Source: Paramacrobiotus richtersi (lineage: Eukaryota > Tardigrada > Eutardigrada > Parachela > Macrobiotidae). From it: a stretch of 24,111 nt of DNA. How positions within the stretch are numbered: the stretch's first letter is position 1; every line of letters begins with the position of its first letter. Below are positions 1 to 10,149 of the stretch, piece by piece. The notes below the pieces were generated by a model. It was not told the DNA's origin and ran no database searches. It saw nothing but the letters and a program-made list of their open reading frames with translations. Position numbers and translations under genes: made by a program. The stretch spans positions 1 to 24,111 of the forward strand of contig JAQGAU010000767.1 of NCBI GenBank assembly GCA_034698045.1. The letters are read 5' to 3'.

Positions 1-2788
1 AATCCGTGCCATACAATGTGGAGACCGAATTCGGTTAGGGGCGGGATACTTGGCCAAGGGAGACTAATCAAGGAGTGAAATATCAACTGTCCGTTCACGT
101 GGTTTACTTGGTAACTGGATATGATAATGATGACAATTATTATGGACTTGGCAATATGATTAGAAATCAGTAATTCATTTAGCAGTGTGATAATTACTTT
201 CAACCGCTTGTGTTGTTGAATTATAATTGCAGTTCTAGGCGTATTTTTAATTAACAAAATTTTCAAATGAGTGGAGACTAATAAGCACAACATTCTCTTC
301 TACATATCTTACCCATAGTCATAATGTCCAATAATTCGCACTTGAAAACGCTCCTGGATTTGTAAGGAATAACTGAGCCCAATCACAACTATGAACATGA
401 GAAATTCCTACAATTCCAAATTGGTCAATTAAGTTCTCGTGGTGATCGAAGAGAGCATCACATGTAAGCCACTAAGCCAGCAAACAAGTTGAGTCTTACG
501 ATTGGAATAACCAGTTTGATTTTGCGATAAATAACCGGCTGGAGATATTCGCGGAACACCAGAACGATAGTGGCAAATAAAATGGAGATGATCACTTCGC
601 TGGCGTTGACGGAAGTGATGTGGGTAATGAAGAAAACCAGATCCTAATGGAAGGAAACAAAACATTACAAACGGTTACGCAATCACAGCAAATCAAACAG
701 TAATAATCTATTTTTCTTAATTATGCCAGACTAAACGAAAAAGTTGACCTTTACTTACTCGCCAGTGCTTGGCATAAGTGAATCTAACCGGCAGTGTTAT
801 CCCCAAAGCGGTCGGTATCTGCGCAACAATGGACTGTAACATACAGGCCAGCCCGAACGGGTCCATTACCGATGGGGAAATGATGGTCACCAGGAAACCC
901 ATTTTCAACACCCCCCACATGATCTACGTACAACCCAAACCGAGGTCATTTCGCGCATTTACTAACAGAAAGATAAGACGATATTTTGATGAAAACAAAA
1001 TACAAAAAATATAAAAAAATATATAAAAATGTATAAAACAAAAGAATATATAAAGATATATAAATAAAAAATATATAAAAATATAATATATATGTATATT
1101 AATAAAAATATATCGAAATAAATATAATAGAACATTCACCAAGAACAGCCCGGCATAAAACGCCAGTCCAAGGGAGATGCGGAAATGGAGATTGAACTGA
1201 AAGTCGGAAGTCAGTTGGTCCGGATAGCCCAGTAGATCACTTTTCTGTTCGTAATAGGTTTCCTGGATATTCGTCACGGACACTGCAGTGACCGCCGCGG
1301 TGATGGGCATAGCACCCAGGGAATTATGTGGTGATGTGGCGAAGAGAGCGTACATGAGCGGAGGAAATATGGAAATGTACAGACCCGTTGTGGGCCGCAT
1401 GCTGGCTGTCATGGCGGTGGCAAATTCTGCACGAAGCGAAATGCAGTCAATATTTTTTTTAAATATCATGTACTGTATGTGTGAGACAATAGTATATACA
1501 AATAAAATAAATGAATAAATACATATATATATATAAATAAATAAATACATATATATACATATATATATATAAATAAATATATATATAAATAAATAAATAC
1601 ATTCATATAAATAAATACATATATATAAATAAATACATATATATATATATATATATATATAAATGTATATATATATATAAATTCATATACATAGATACAT
1701 ACATATAAATACACATATATACATAAATATATATTATACTTTAGATATATAAATTTATTAAAGTATGTTTTAATGATAAAACAGAAATAAATTACCTTGA
1801 GTAAAATGGATCATGGCGACCAGTATTCCAGATAAAAGGTCATAACATAACCATAATGGACGATAATTAAATAATAATGCCGGTTGCGGGAACAATGATT
1901 CAGCAAAAGCTCGAGGAGATTTATCCAGACCATAAATTCGTTTTTTCAGGAAATTACTGTAAAATAAGCAGTAATCAAATCTATGTTATTCTCCATTACG
2001 ATACATATACGCGTTATTAGAGGAGACTGACGTAGTTACTTGTCTGACTTCTTTTATGCTGATTAGCTTGGGCTTTAAGGCTTGCACTCCCGTGTAGCCG
2101 TTGGTGGTTTGGCCATTGGAAGAAATGGAACTCTTTTTGCTTGGCGGGCTGTCGCCCGTAATGTGCGATAAATCTTTAGCAGGAATGTCTGAAGTTGCAT
2201 AATATCCGAATACAATTCACATGGTTTGAAGAGAACATAACATACAATTATACTAGAATAATTATATAGCATAATTATTATAGCATAATTATATAACAAT
2301 TATATAGCATAATAATTAAAATTATATAGCATAATAATAATTCTAATAGCATATAAGAATTACGATAATTATTATGATAGCATAGAATAATTATATAGCA
2401 TATAGATATACCGCAAACAGCAGAAAGTGTCCACAAAAATGTTAAAAAAAGGTCAGTTATAATGTGGATAAACATAAAAAATAAAATGGCAAAACATTTC
2501 TCAGAAAAAAAATACCGTAAAAAATATTTTCGAGCAGAGAAACTTATCGTTAAAAATGTTTAGAACTCGATGTATACGAAGTAAGCAAATCATCATATCA
2601 GCAAATCATCATAACAATATACCTATGGTAGAATTGCTTTTCTTGACCGATGACGTTTGTGCCGTATCCGGTATAACATCGGATAATCGCCGGTTCACGG
2701 CAGCTGATTTACGCGGTGTGACCGGCTTTTGATTCTGGCTGATTTCCACTTCATATATTTTCGCCCGACGCGAACTGAGATTCCCCAT
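1..2788 (-). CDS. SLC26/SulP family anion transporter, N-terminal part (3' end off the window)
   Basis: Multi-pass plasma-membrane anion exchanger or channel. Exons on the minus strand, in order: 2788-2623, 2188-2011, 1956-1796, 1426-1140, 923-759, 643-500, 407-313, 63-1. All phases join, giving about 419 codons. I start at ATG 2788, read MGNLSSRRAK; there is no in-frame ATG just upstream. The tail is polar and Ser/Thr-rich for about 120 residues. Family hallmarks follow: DLLSGILVAMIHFTQ (TM1), the SulP signature-like TTGLYISIFPPLMYALFATS (TM3 region), GVLKMGFLVTIISPSVMD, and LVFFITHITSV. The last exons read FREYLQPVIYRKIKLVIPI then EFLMFIVVIGLSYSL and IIGHYDYGLPWPS. The STAS domain lies beyond position 1. 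The donor after exon 2 is ambiguous: 2011 is chosen, but a second phase-compatible GT follows at once. No stops or frameshifts were seen. The ion carried cannot be told from sequence. Confidence 0.88.
1008..1136. repeat. AT-rich simple repeat inside an SLC26 intron
   Basis: Irregular (AT)n/(ATAAA)n tract filling most of the 216-bp intron between SLC26 exons 923-759 and 1426-1140. It is open on the minus strand only as a low-complexity Ile/Tyr/Phe run, which is not coding. Confidence 0.85.
1503..1745. repeat. AT/ATAC/ATAAAT microsatellite inside an SLC26 intron
   Basis: Compound microsatellite of ATAT, ATAAAT and ATACAT units in the 369-bp intron 1427-1795. It includes an uninterrupted (AT) run near 1635-1662. 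Apparent ORFs across it are Ile/Tyr repeats and are rejected. Confidence 0.88.
2236..2420. repeat. Degenerate TATAGCATAAT repeat inside an SLC26 intron
   Basis: The motif ATTATATAGCATAAT recurs several times with small indels within the 434-bp intron between the first two SLC26 exons. It is AT-rich simple sequence with no coding content. Confidence 0.75.
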
Positions 2789-3340
2789 AATGCCCGACAA
2801 ATTACGGTAGCGCCCTCCGAATTAGCGATTACAGGTGTATTAAAGAAAATATCGAATAATTAACTACAACTCCTAAACGACACAGTATTAAACGCTGTAT
2901 GTTAATCAACACAATAAAATGAAAATAATCATAACTGCATGCAATCTAAACTGCTTCTCGCATCCGTGCAAATAATTATCTCGGCAAAATTAACATCGAT
3001 GACTGACTGCTACTCATATCTGGGAACCAAATTATCACTGCCGAAATGAGGTAAAATAGCTGCACAAATAATAAAAATCAATATTAATGTGTTTCTTGGG
3101 TACCAGTGCGTTATGGTTTCGTATCTCTGCTAGGAAACGAAGAAATATTGTTGAATCGAACAGATCATCAGCTTATTGTCTGATTGTGCGGCAATCCGTC
3201 GAGGCATATTGTTTAATGTTATATCTTGCCCAGTTCTTTTACAACATCAGCTATGGTGGTTTATCCCGATGTTTTCATTCGCAGCAAATTCCGCTACGTT
3301 TGCATAATGTTACAACATAAGGGAAATGTTTTTGCGATGT
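2789..3340. other. 5' flank of the SLC26 gene, no gene recognised
   Basis: About 550 bp upstream of the SLC26 start on the minus strand. A short plus-strand ORF at 3087-3320 shows no family resemblance, no good splice sites and no credible start context, so it is not called. The SLC26 promoter should lie here, but I see no clear core element. Confidence 0.5.
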
Positions 3341-3730
3341 TTAGCGATACCTATTATTGCTGATGCTCAGCTCATGTTGTTCTGATTGAAAGAACGATAA
3401 ATGGCGTGGGAACATCAGCTTTGCTACTTCGGAGTAGACTAAACAATATATCAGACCTCGAATGTTCATCTGATGCGGATTAGAGTATGGGAAAACCGGT
3501 ACGGAATAAAATGAGAGACGTGGTAGTTTAGAATCAGCTAAAATCCGCAGGTTAACATAAAGACGACCGTGCATACGCATATCGCTAATCAGTTCATAGT
3601 TGCGATTATCAGTGTGTACCTGGCCGTGTTGTACCAACTGTTTAGAACGCTATACAGTAATAACAAGAGATTTACTTACTGAAACACAGAGTGATAGCGT
3701 ACTGCAGAATATATTGCAAGATATTTTTTC
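3341..3730 (-). CDS. Uncharacterised ORF, possibly two exons
   Basis: I do not recognise this. A 99-codon minus-strand reading frame with stop at 3343-3341 (ends NNRYR) begins right after an acceptor-like TAAACAG, so the exon would start at 3637. Upstream, a strong GTAAGT donor follows 3680, and the short segment 3730-3680 is open and in phase (begins EKISCNIF). The intron would be only 42 bp. No initiator ATG was found upstream; the first in-frame ATG is internal, near DMRMHG. The protein has mixed composition without low complexity (for example LRILADSKLPRLSFYSVPVF). It could be a 3' gene fragment or a chance ORF. Confidence 0.25.
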
Positions 3731-3793
3731 CTATGCGGAATTGTTAACAATTCTGTTAAAAAAATACAAAACATTTTTACTAATTATATTGCA

Positions 3794-3881
3794 AACGAAG
3801 ATTCACTTTGTATAATGTAAAGACGTATATAGTACATATGTACTATATACGTCTTTACATTATACAAAGTGAATCTTCGTT
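3794..3881. repeat. Perfect 88-bp palindrome (two 44-bp arms, no spacer)
   Basis: The arms 3794-3837 and 3838-3881 are exact reverse complements, centred on GTACATATGTAC, with no mismatch over 44 bp. Outside the arms identity stops at once. It sits at the left edge of the AT-rich tandem repeat. It may be a fold-back element or MITE end, a hairpin/cruciform site, or an assembly or cloning artefact; the sequence cannot decide. Confidence 0.95.
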
Positions 3882-3884
3882 GAT

Positions 3885-3908
3885 AATTGTTCATACGTAT
3901 GAACAATT
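3885..3908. repeat. Second perfect palindrome, 24 bp
   Basis: Arms AATTGTTCATAC and GTATGAACAATT, centred between 3896 and 3897, three bases after the 88-bp palindrome. The ACAATT end matches the core of the tandem repeat that follows, so palindrome and repeat may share an origin. Confidence 0.9.
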
Positions 3909-4375
3909 GTGTAAACTTAATCATACATAAAATTTCATATATGTACAATTATGGAAAAATAATTACATATTATTAAGGTCAATTTAATATATGGACAATT
4001 ATGTAAAAATAAATATAAAAGCAATTTCATATAATATAGACAATTATATGTATAAATAAGGAAAACAGTTACATATAAGGAAAATTTGATGTATGGACAA
4101 TTTGTGTAAAAATAATTATAAAAACAATTTCATATATGGACAATTATGTATGGATAATGACATAATAATTATAAGGACAATTTGACATATGGACAATTTG
4201 TGTGAAAATAATTATAAAAACAATTTCATATATGGACAATTATGTATGGATAATGACATATAAGGACAATTTGATATATGGACAATTGGGTAAAAATAAT
4301 TATAAAGACAATTGTATGGAAAACTGTGTAAAATTATTACAAAGACAATTGCATATACGGATAGTTGTGTAAAAG
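3905..4375. repeat. Degenerate AT-rich tandem repeat, core TATGGACAATT
   Basis: The unit TATGGACAATT plus an AT-rich spacer recurs about a dozen times. A higher-order unit is visible: 4092-4164 and 4188-4260 are 73-bp copies differing at one position, 96 bp apart, and a decayed third copy starts near 4277. The strand asymmetry (TGGACAA on plus throughout) indicates head-to-tail amplification. Confidence 0.88.
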
Positions 4376-5007
4376 TACTTATGAAGTCAATATTAACTGG
4401 TATCGCGAAAATAGTCAAACTTGTAAAGTTGAAACATTTAAATCTAAACCAGAATACTATGCCACAATCACGGTATATATACAGGTTCGTGAAAACTACA
4501 AGCACAGCTTTTGGTATACATTATTTGAAACGTTTCCAAGTATTACGAGCTTCTTCCTCGCAATGCTGACTTGCGCAACTTCAGTGAAAAAATTTGGGTT
4601 AGACATCACGCTACTTAATACCCTGGTCAGCTGCGCAAAAACAGCGAATTAATAAATATTGATTATATAGCTTTTGCGACAGTACAGAGTAAAATACGGT
4701 TTGCGAAAGACCTGTACACTTAACATCCGGTAGCGACGTATACTGCCACACACTTCGCTAGTTGAGCTGGAGCACCGACCAAAAATTAGCCATTCACTTT
4801 GGCACATCAGCGTTTCTTATTACGAGATTTCTTCTGTTCTAAAATCGCCATGGTCAAGGTAATTTTTTCCACCATTCGACGACCGACACATACATAAAGG
4901 GAAACCGTGGAAAGAACACCCGGCACTAACACCTGTAAGTTAAGCCAGCCAGCCAACAGTTTCCATACTCCTGTGGATTACGAGTGGCAGTAATAGTATT
5001 ATTGAGA
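4376..5007. other. Upstream region of the astacin-like gene, ambiguous ORFs only
   Basis: A 96-codon plus ORF (4365-4652) and an overlapping minus reading (about 4650-4500, after an acceptor-like TTTTTGCGCAG) both look moderately protein-like, but they cannot both be real and neither matches a family. A minus-strand 42-codon frame at 4932-4807 ends in a basic tail (KKSRNKKR). Its apparent acceptor ACTTACAG is the complement of a donor-like CTGTAAGT, so I do not call it. The astacin promoter should lie here. Confidence 0.4.
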
Positions 5008-8000
5008 ATGAAACTGTTCTGCTGTGCGCTTCTTTTACTGGGCTGCTCTGTATCCGTGCAGGGTTCGTGATAAAACTTTCCTCGAACGTAAAAGACATTA
5101 ACAAATAGCAAAAACTTTTTTTTTCGTGATTCAGGTTGGTCTTTAACCGACACCGTCCTCCGGCGCTATGTGCGTACGACCAACACCAACCCGGAGTTTG
5201 GACGATGGGATAGGACCCGAATCCCTTACTGCCTTGATACCGCGATCAGTAAGCCTAAAATTTGTAAATATGCTGAACCGGTTTGTATGCATTGATGTCT
5301 ACAGCTGCGGCGGAAACAACGGCAATCAACACGGCTATAGCGACACTGAATACGGCGACGAAAAGCTGCTTCACGTTTGTAGCCGTTGCCTGTACATCCA
5401 CCACCGACTTCAAAATCAGATTTGCCATTCCGACCGGAACGTAAGTTATTTACATTAATGATTGTTGTCCGTTATCTTCTGAGCACGATGTCGTCAAAAC
5501 GGGTGGACTGACCCTTATCGCAGGCTACCGTACAACAGCTTCATAGACCTGCATCATTATCCATTAAGCGAGTTGACCAATAGCAGAACGCAGTTATAAA
5601 CCGTAATTTAGGTTTCTGAAGCATCTACTTCCGTAGACTCCGTGCCGGAGATTGTGTTTCTAGTATGTACTCTGTACGTAAAGTTTTTTGCAGTTTGTCA
5701 ATCTTCTCAGGGTCAGCTGTTTTAAGGTTTCTTCCACAATCCCCAATAGTTCAATTATTTTGATGATATCATCTTTTGTAAGATCACTGCTCTATACAAA
5801 GAAAGCAGCAAGATTCTGGACTGCATCCTTTAATCGTTAGGAAAATACTCTGCGTAAACTCTTTAAACATATTTAATACTTTCGACATTGCAGCGGCGTC
5901 GATGCAGTATCCTCCAGTAAGCCCGGCCGCTGGATGAAACCCGCAGCCACTGCCCCGTACGAGCAACCCATCTTCTTAGCCCGCGACGCTACCCTGTGTA
6001 GCACCACACCGCGGTGTATTCTACGGTTTCTCGCTAATGTTCTCGGCAAACGCAACGAACATGAACGTGGTGATCGCGACAGTTTCATTCGCGTTGTCGC
6101 CGACACCCTGTTGCGCATTCCGGTACGATCGTCACAGCTGAAAAGTTATTAATATATACAGTACATTTTCGATGACTTGGGTGATTTTTAGGCGGCTTAT
6201 CGAAAGTATAATACGTCGGAGGCTTTGTGGACATACATTCCGCCGTATGATTACTGCAGCATAACGGTAAAAAAACTGCCGGATAAACGACACTGTCAGC
6301 CTGTTATAATTATTGACGTCAGTTGGTCGGCTGTTTTGTAGCATAATCAGCAACCTGACTTTGCCGTGTCCGGGAATGCATTCACGTTTGTCAGTCCTGC
6401 TACGATGCCCTGCATTCCCGCACTACAGACCCTGAGCTATACAGACTGCCGACTGATTCAGATCATGAACCAGTGCCCTACAAGTAGCCCTTGCGATACC
6501 ACCACTAGTAAGTTACCGGCGACTGCGGCGCTATCAGTAGATCAGTAGAACCGTTAGCATATCAGTCCTGGTCCTCATATTCTTCCGTACAATAGACCGC
6601 ACTCCACAGCTTGGTGTTGTTATGAAAAAAAACGGGGTTTAGTTTGTAACGACGTATGGTCTTATTAAAGCCTTGAAATGTGGTGAGCAAGCCTATTTCA
6701 CGTACAGTTATCGTATCTTCGAAACAACTGGGGCTGATAGCTTATCCTGATACGACCGCTAAAGGTCACCCTGAAAATGACCTTCAAACGTGCGAATTTC
6801 TAACCTTTGCCGTTATTCTTCACCTTGCTTACACCATGTTCGTGCTCACGGTATGCGTGACGCACGTTTTAAAGTGTTTAAATTATAAGAGCATCAGCAA
6901 TGTGTACTGTTGAAAGTCCCATGAACATAAGTGATTACGGTTGCTACCCTGGAAAGAAGTATACCGATCTCCATTTCACGCAAGGCTTTGTTGTAGCTCC
7001 TGAATGCACATCTGCCCTATGCACTGGCGTTTCATCGACAACCGGTTCATCGACAACCAGTACCACTACCACGGCGGCCACTACAACAGCGGGATTGTGT
7101 GCGGTCAACTTTTGCTCAACTCCACCACCACGCATTACCGAAGCGACCATCCTGTTCAATGACAAATACTACCTCTTCTCTGGTATGGTTGACAACAAAT
7201 TACTTTTCATCATTATTCTTACAATTCTTCGTTTCACAGGTGACTGCATGATCGAAATTGACAACACCAATAAACTCGTAACCGGAGCAAGGTCAACCAA
7301 AATCAGCAGCATTCTGTCCGGTGTGACAGGGCCGGTTATAGCCGCCTGGACGGATCAGAGTAGCAGAATGACATATGTGCAAACGGTAAGATGAATAAAA
7401 ACCAAAAACGAAAAAGAATGCGTATAGATATCTGCTGTTAACTTTCCACATGCTAAGTGATCCTGACATCAGCTTACATTCAACACGTGCTAACGTGCAT
7501 AACGGTTCTAGTTGGCAATCTTTGCTACCGCTATCCTGGATTTGTGTTATTACATATGACTATACTTGTAAATTGTGTACTTTCGAAGGCCTCCGCCACG
7601 TACATTTGCATTGGCACAACAACCACCGCCACAACGGCGACCTGTTACTCGGTGCAAAACAAAAACAATCAAGACATTGAATTCGAGTGGTCCGGCTCCG
7701 CACAAGGACCGCCTTTCGGACTGTATCTCTTCAACAGTATGTGGTCAAATATGCTCTTGTAATCGAAGCGGATGAACAGATTGTTCTTAGTTAAATGAAG
7801 AAATATGCTAGAAAGATGGGAATATTGGTTTTGTATTCGATATTCGATAATGTTGTGCAAGAAATCAATCAGCTTCGGCTTTGAGTTAGATGTACACAAC
7901 CATCGTGATGTCTGGTCAATCTGTGTCAATCATTATTGCTTCACCTATATTTACAGATGCTGCCAAAATCTTCACGAACGCTTACAGTGGGGCGTCGAAA

Positions 8001-9594
8001 GCATCTAGCACAATTACCTGTACTACTCCGTGCACGACAGCTTCAATTACAGGAGACTGGGTTGGCGCATATCTGGTACGTAATTTCATGTCAATTTGGA
8101 ATGTATAGGTTATCGTATCTTTAGATGCACAATAGCAAAAAACTGCTAAAAATCATATCTAGCCGACTGTACAGCGCGATAGAACGGCCATCTCAATGCC
8201 GACCTACCATGAAAGCGCGTCCATCATTTTTCGTCGCCTTTTGAATGGATTAACTAAGTTTCATGAAAATTCAAATATCAGAATCGGAACTATTCTACGT
8301 GTACATGTGCTGTTTTGCACGCCAAAAGTTTAGTCAACAGTAAACATATAGAACTGTAATAAAGTAATTGTTAACAGTCTTTCTGACTGCTGAGGTTCGT
8401 TTCGACAATTGTCTTGCAGATTTATGAAGTGCACCAAATTATGTAATTTCTAAGCGTGCGATATTACTGTGGAACCGCAATGTATGATATTAGACAAAAC
8501 ACGTCTTTCTGTTAACAGTCCAAAGCAGCCGGTGGACAAAACTCAGTCAACGTCATCGGGCTGGATGCTAGCGGGAATCAAGTAATGCAGTCCATGGTGA
8601 TGTCCGCGGTGGATACGTTCCAGTGGAGTAACAACGCCGTCCAACTCAACACCGTTCTGAACTGCGCAGCCGCTGGTGGAGGCACAGGTGCATAAAGAAC
8701 GACACTGCTACCGAGAAAAACAACTGCATATTGCGGCATACTCGCTCAAATACGTGCCGCATATTCAGGAAATCAAATATTTTGATACTGTATATGTAAC
8801 GTAGTTCATTGTTTAACCGTTCTGTGATATGTACAGATTATGCACTGTTTGTTTATGCTATAACTAAACAGGATATAAACTTACGAAACGAATAGTACGC
8901 AAAAAGAAATACAGAAATGTAGCAGATTTCTTTTTATCTGGAGTGCAGAAGAAACCATTTTTGTTATCGTTCGAACGTTGGTTACACTAGTACTTAATCG
9001 CGATTATGTTCTTACAGATATACAGTTGCAGATTTGTTTATATTCGTATAATTGAACAAAAACTATTGCTATATATATGTTTAATGGCTGCTAATTTTCA
9101 CAAATAAACAAATAATGTCATTTCCTGTTTTGACTAAAAAAATACTGTTTATAATTTAGACAAAATTCCACAATAAACCGAATCACTTATTATATAGTCA
9201 CGGTATACATGCATGAAATATTTGCTTGTAAACTTAACAGAAGTATTGCAACATAAGACATATGGTCCATACTATGCACACTACAACATGTTATGTACCG
9301 GAAATAGATTCTATAACATTTTTTTTGCAAAATAATTCCTTTTCTACGAGATCCTGGCCTCTTGCATCGAAAATTAAGCTTTAACGATAAAACGGTTCAA
9401 TGCAAATGATGCGCTAAACGAGTTGTATTTGGTATCTACAGTCAGGTGTAATTTCTATAAAGCGTGACATCTGTTCATTCGATATAATTATATGTTCGTC
9501 TATTACAGGCACTGTTACGAATCCCGGAGGGGCGCCTGTTCCAGTTGCGGATTTCCAACCATTCATACGCCCGACAGTCCGTCCGTCCGGCTGA
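5008..9594 (+). CDS. Secreted astacin-fold (M12A) protein with lost catalytic site and hemopexin-like, Thr-rich extension
   Basis: Twelve exons: 5008-5062, 5135-5248, 5305-5440, 5894-6122, 6192-6266, 6342-6507, 6898-7182, 7240-7385, 7589-7736, 7957-8075, 8519-8687, 9509-9594. All phases agree and total exactly 576 codons. Signal peptide MKLFCCALLLLGCSVSVQ, very short or no propeptide, then the astacin domain at about 43-258. It starts RWDRTRIPYCLD, continues KSCFTFV and EQPIFLA, then HERGDRDSFIRV (family HEQxRxDRD), YNTSEA, PYDYCSI, and closes on LSYTD and IMNQC. The zinc motif HExxHxxGxxH reads N150-V151-L-G-K154 up to H158: only the third His survives, and two residues are missing. The Met-turn SxMHY reads SITHN (201-205), so Met and the Tyr ligand are gone. 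Next come a Cys-rich segment, a Thr-rich linker (about 305-322), a hemopexin-repeat-like piece (337-402; FNDKYYLFSG, GPVIAAWTD) and an unassigned C-terminus. Probably a pseudoprotease. Exon 1's donor (GTTCGT) is weak. Confidence 0.82.
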
Positions 9595-10149
9595 TCCGCC
9601 GGTTTCCTTTCCGTGCGGTCCGAAAAGATGCTTTACCGTCTATGTTGAATCAGATTTGGTTTTTCAACAATAATTTTTACTTTCACTGTTTTTTTCCCCG
9701 GTCACTTTTTGAGGAACTTTGTTAGCAACAATCTAACTACACAATTTAATAAGATTCTCAACATTTACAAAAAATACAAATATAAAAGAGATAACGTCGG
9801 ATATCAAAAGCTATCCAACTTCAAAACACGTGTAGCCGGAACACAGTACACCCGCAGACTTTGACCTTTCAATCTTGACATGCAAGTGGTAAATTTCAGC
9901 TTACACCAACAACCAGATACAAGATCATAATCTTGCTATCAAGTTCATGCAACTGGCACTCTCGGTATGCGTTTGTTTTCATTCCGGTAGTGCTATAGAA
10001 CTAACAAGTCACAACACTAAACGATTTCTGTTAGTCTGTCAAATATGCGCCACTGATCATCCTTCTTGCCATTAATTTTATTTACTGCAATACCTTAACA
10101 GCTCGAAAAAAGCCCTTGAATTTCTCTTTGCCACCAAAACTTGATCGTC
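9595..10149. other. 3' flank of the astacin-like gene and 5' flank of GM2A-like gene
   Basis: No gene seen. The astacin-like stop is at 9592-9594; no canonical AATAAA follows closely. A polypyrimidine-AG (TACCTTAACAG) ends at 10101, 48 nt before the GM2A-like ATG. It could be the acceptor of a 5'UTR intron or of spliced-leader trans-splicing. Confidence 0.55.

Noticed and set aside
924-1714. Long minus-strand ORFs rich in Ile, Tyr and Phe.
   Set aside because: They are translations of AT microsatellites inside SLC26 introns; only the segment 1426-1140 within them is a true exon.
2789-2800. An upstream start for SLC26 at 2800.
   Set aside because: The codon there is TTG; the first ATG in frame is at 2788-2786.
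5524-5592. An alternative exon 4 of the astacin-like gene after TTATCGCAG (LPYNSFIDLHH... to a stop).
   Set aside because: It is in phase but ends the protein early and has no astacin similarity; skipping to 5894 gives the expected EQPIFLA and HE-R-DRD segments. It might be a minor isoform.
4807-6234. A minus-strand 'membrane protein pseudogene' opposite the astacin-like gene (TM-like VFSVAIAVLIAVVSAAAV, and a helical piece around 5700-5800).
   Set aside because: The hydrophobic stretches are antisense of Ala/Thr-rich astacin exons. The minus frames need two stops and several shifts, and the apparent acceptor ACTTACAG is the complement of a donor-like sequence. The plus-strand model joins in phase throughout and matches a known family.
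8688-8696. Read-through of exon 11 of the astacin-like gene to TAA right after GTGCA.
   Set aside because: A donor at 8688 and a clean acceptor at 9508 join in phase to a 28-codon Pro-rich end with stop; read-through is possible only as an intron-retained isoform.
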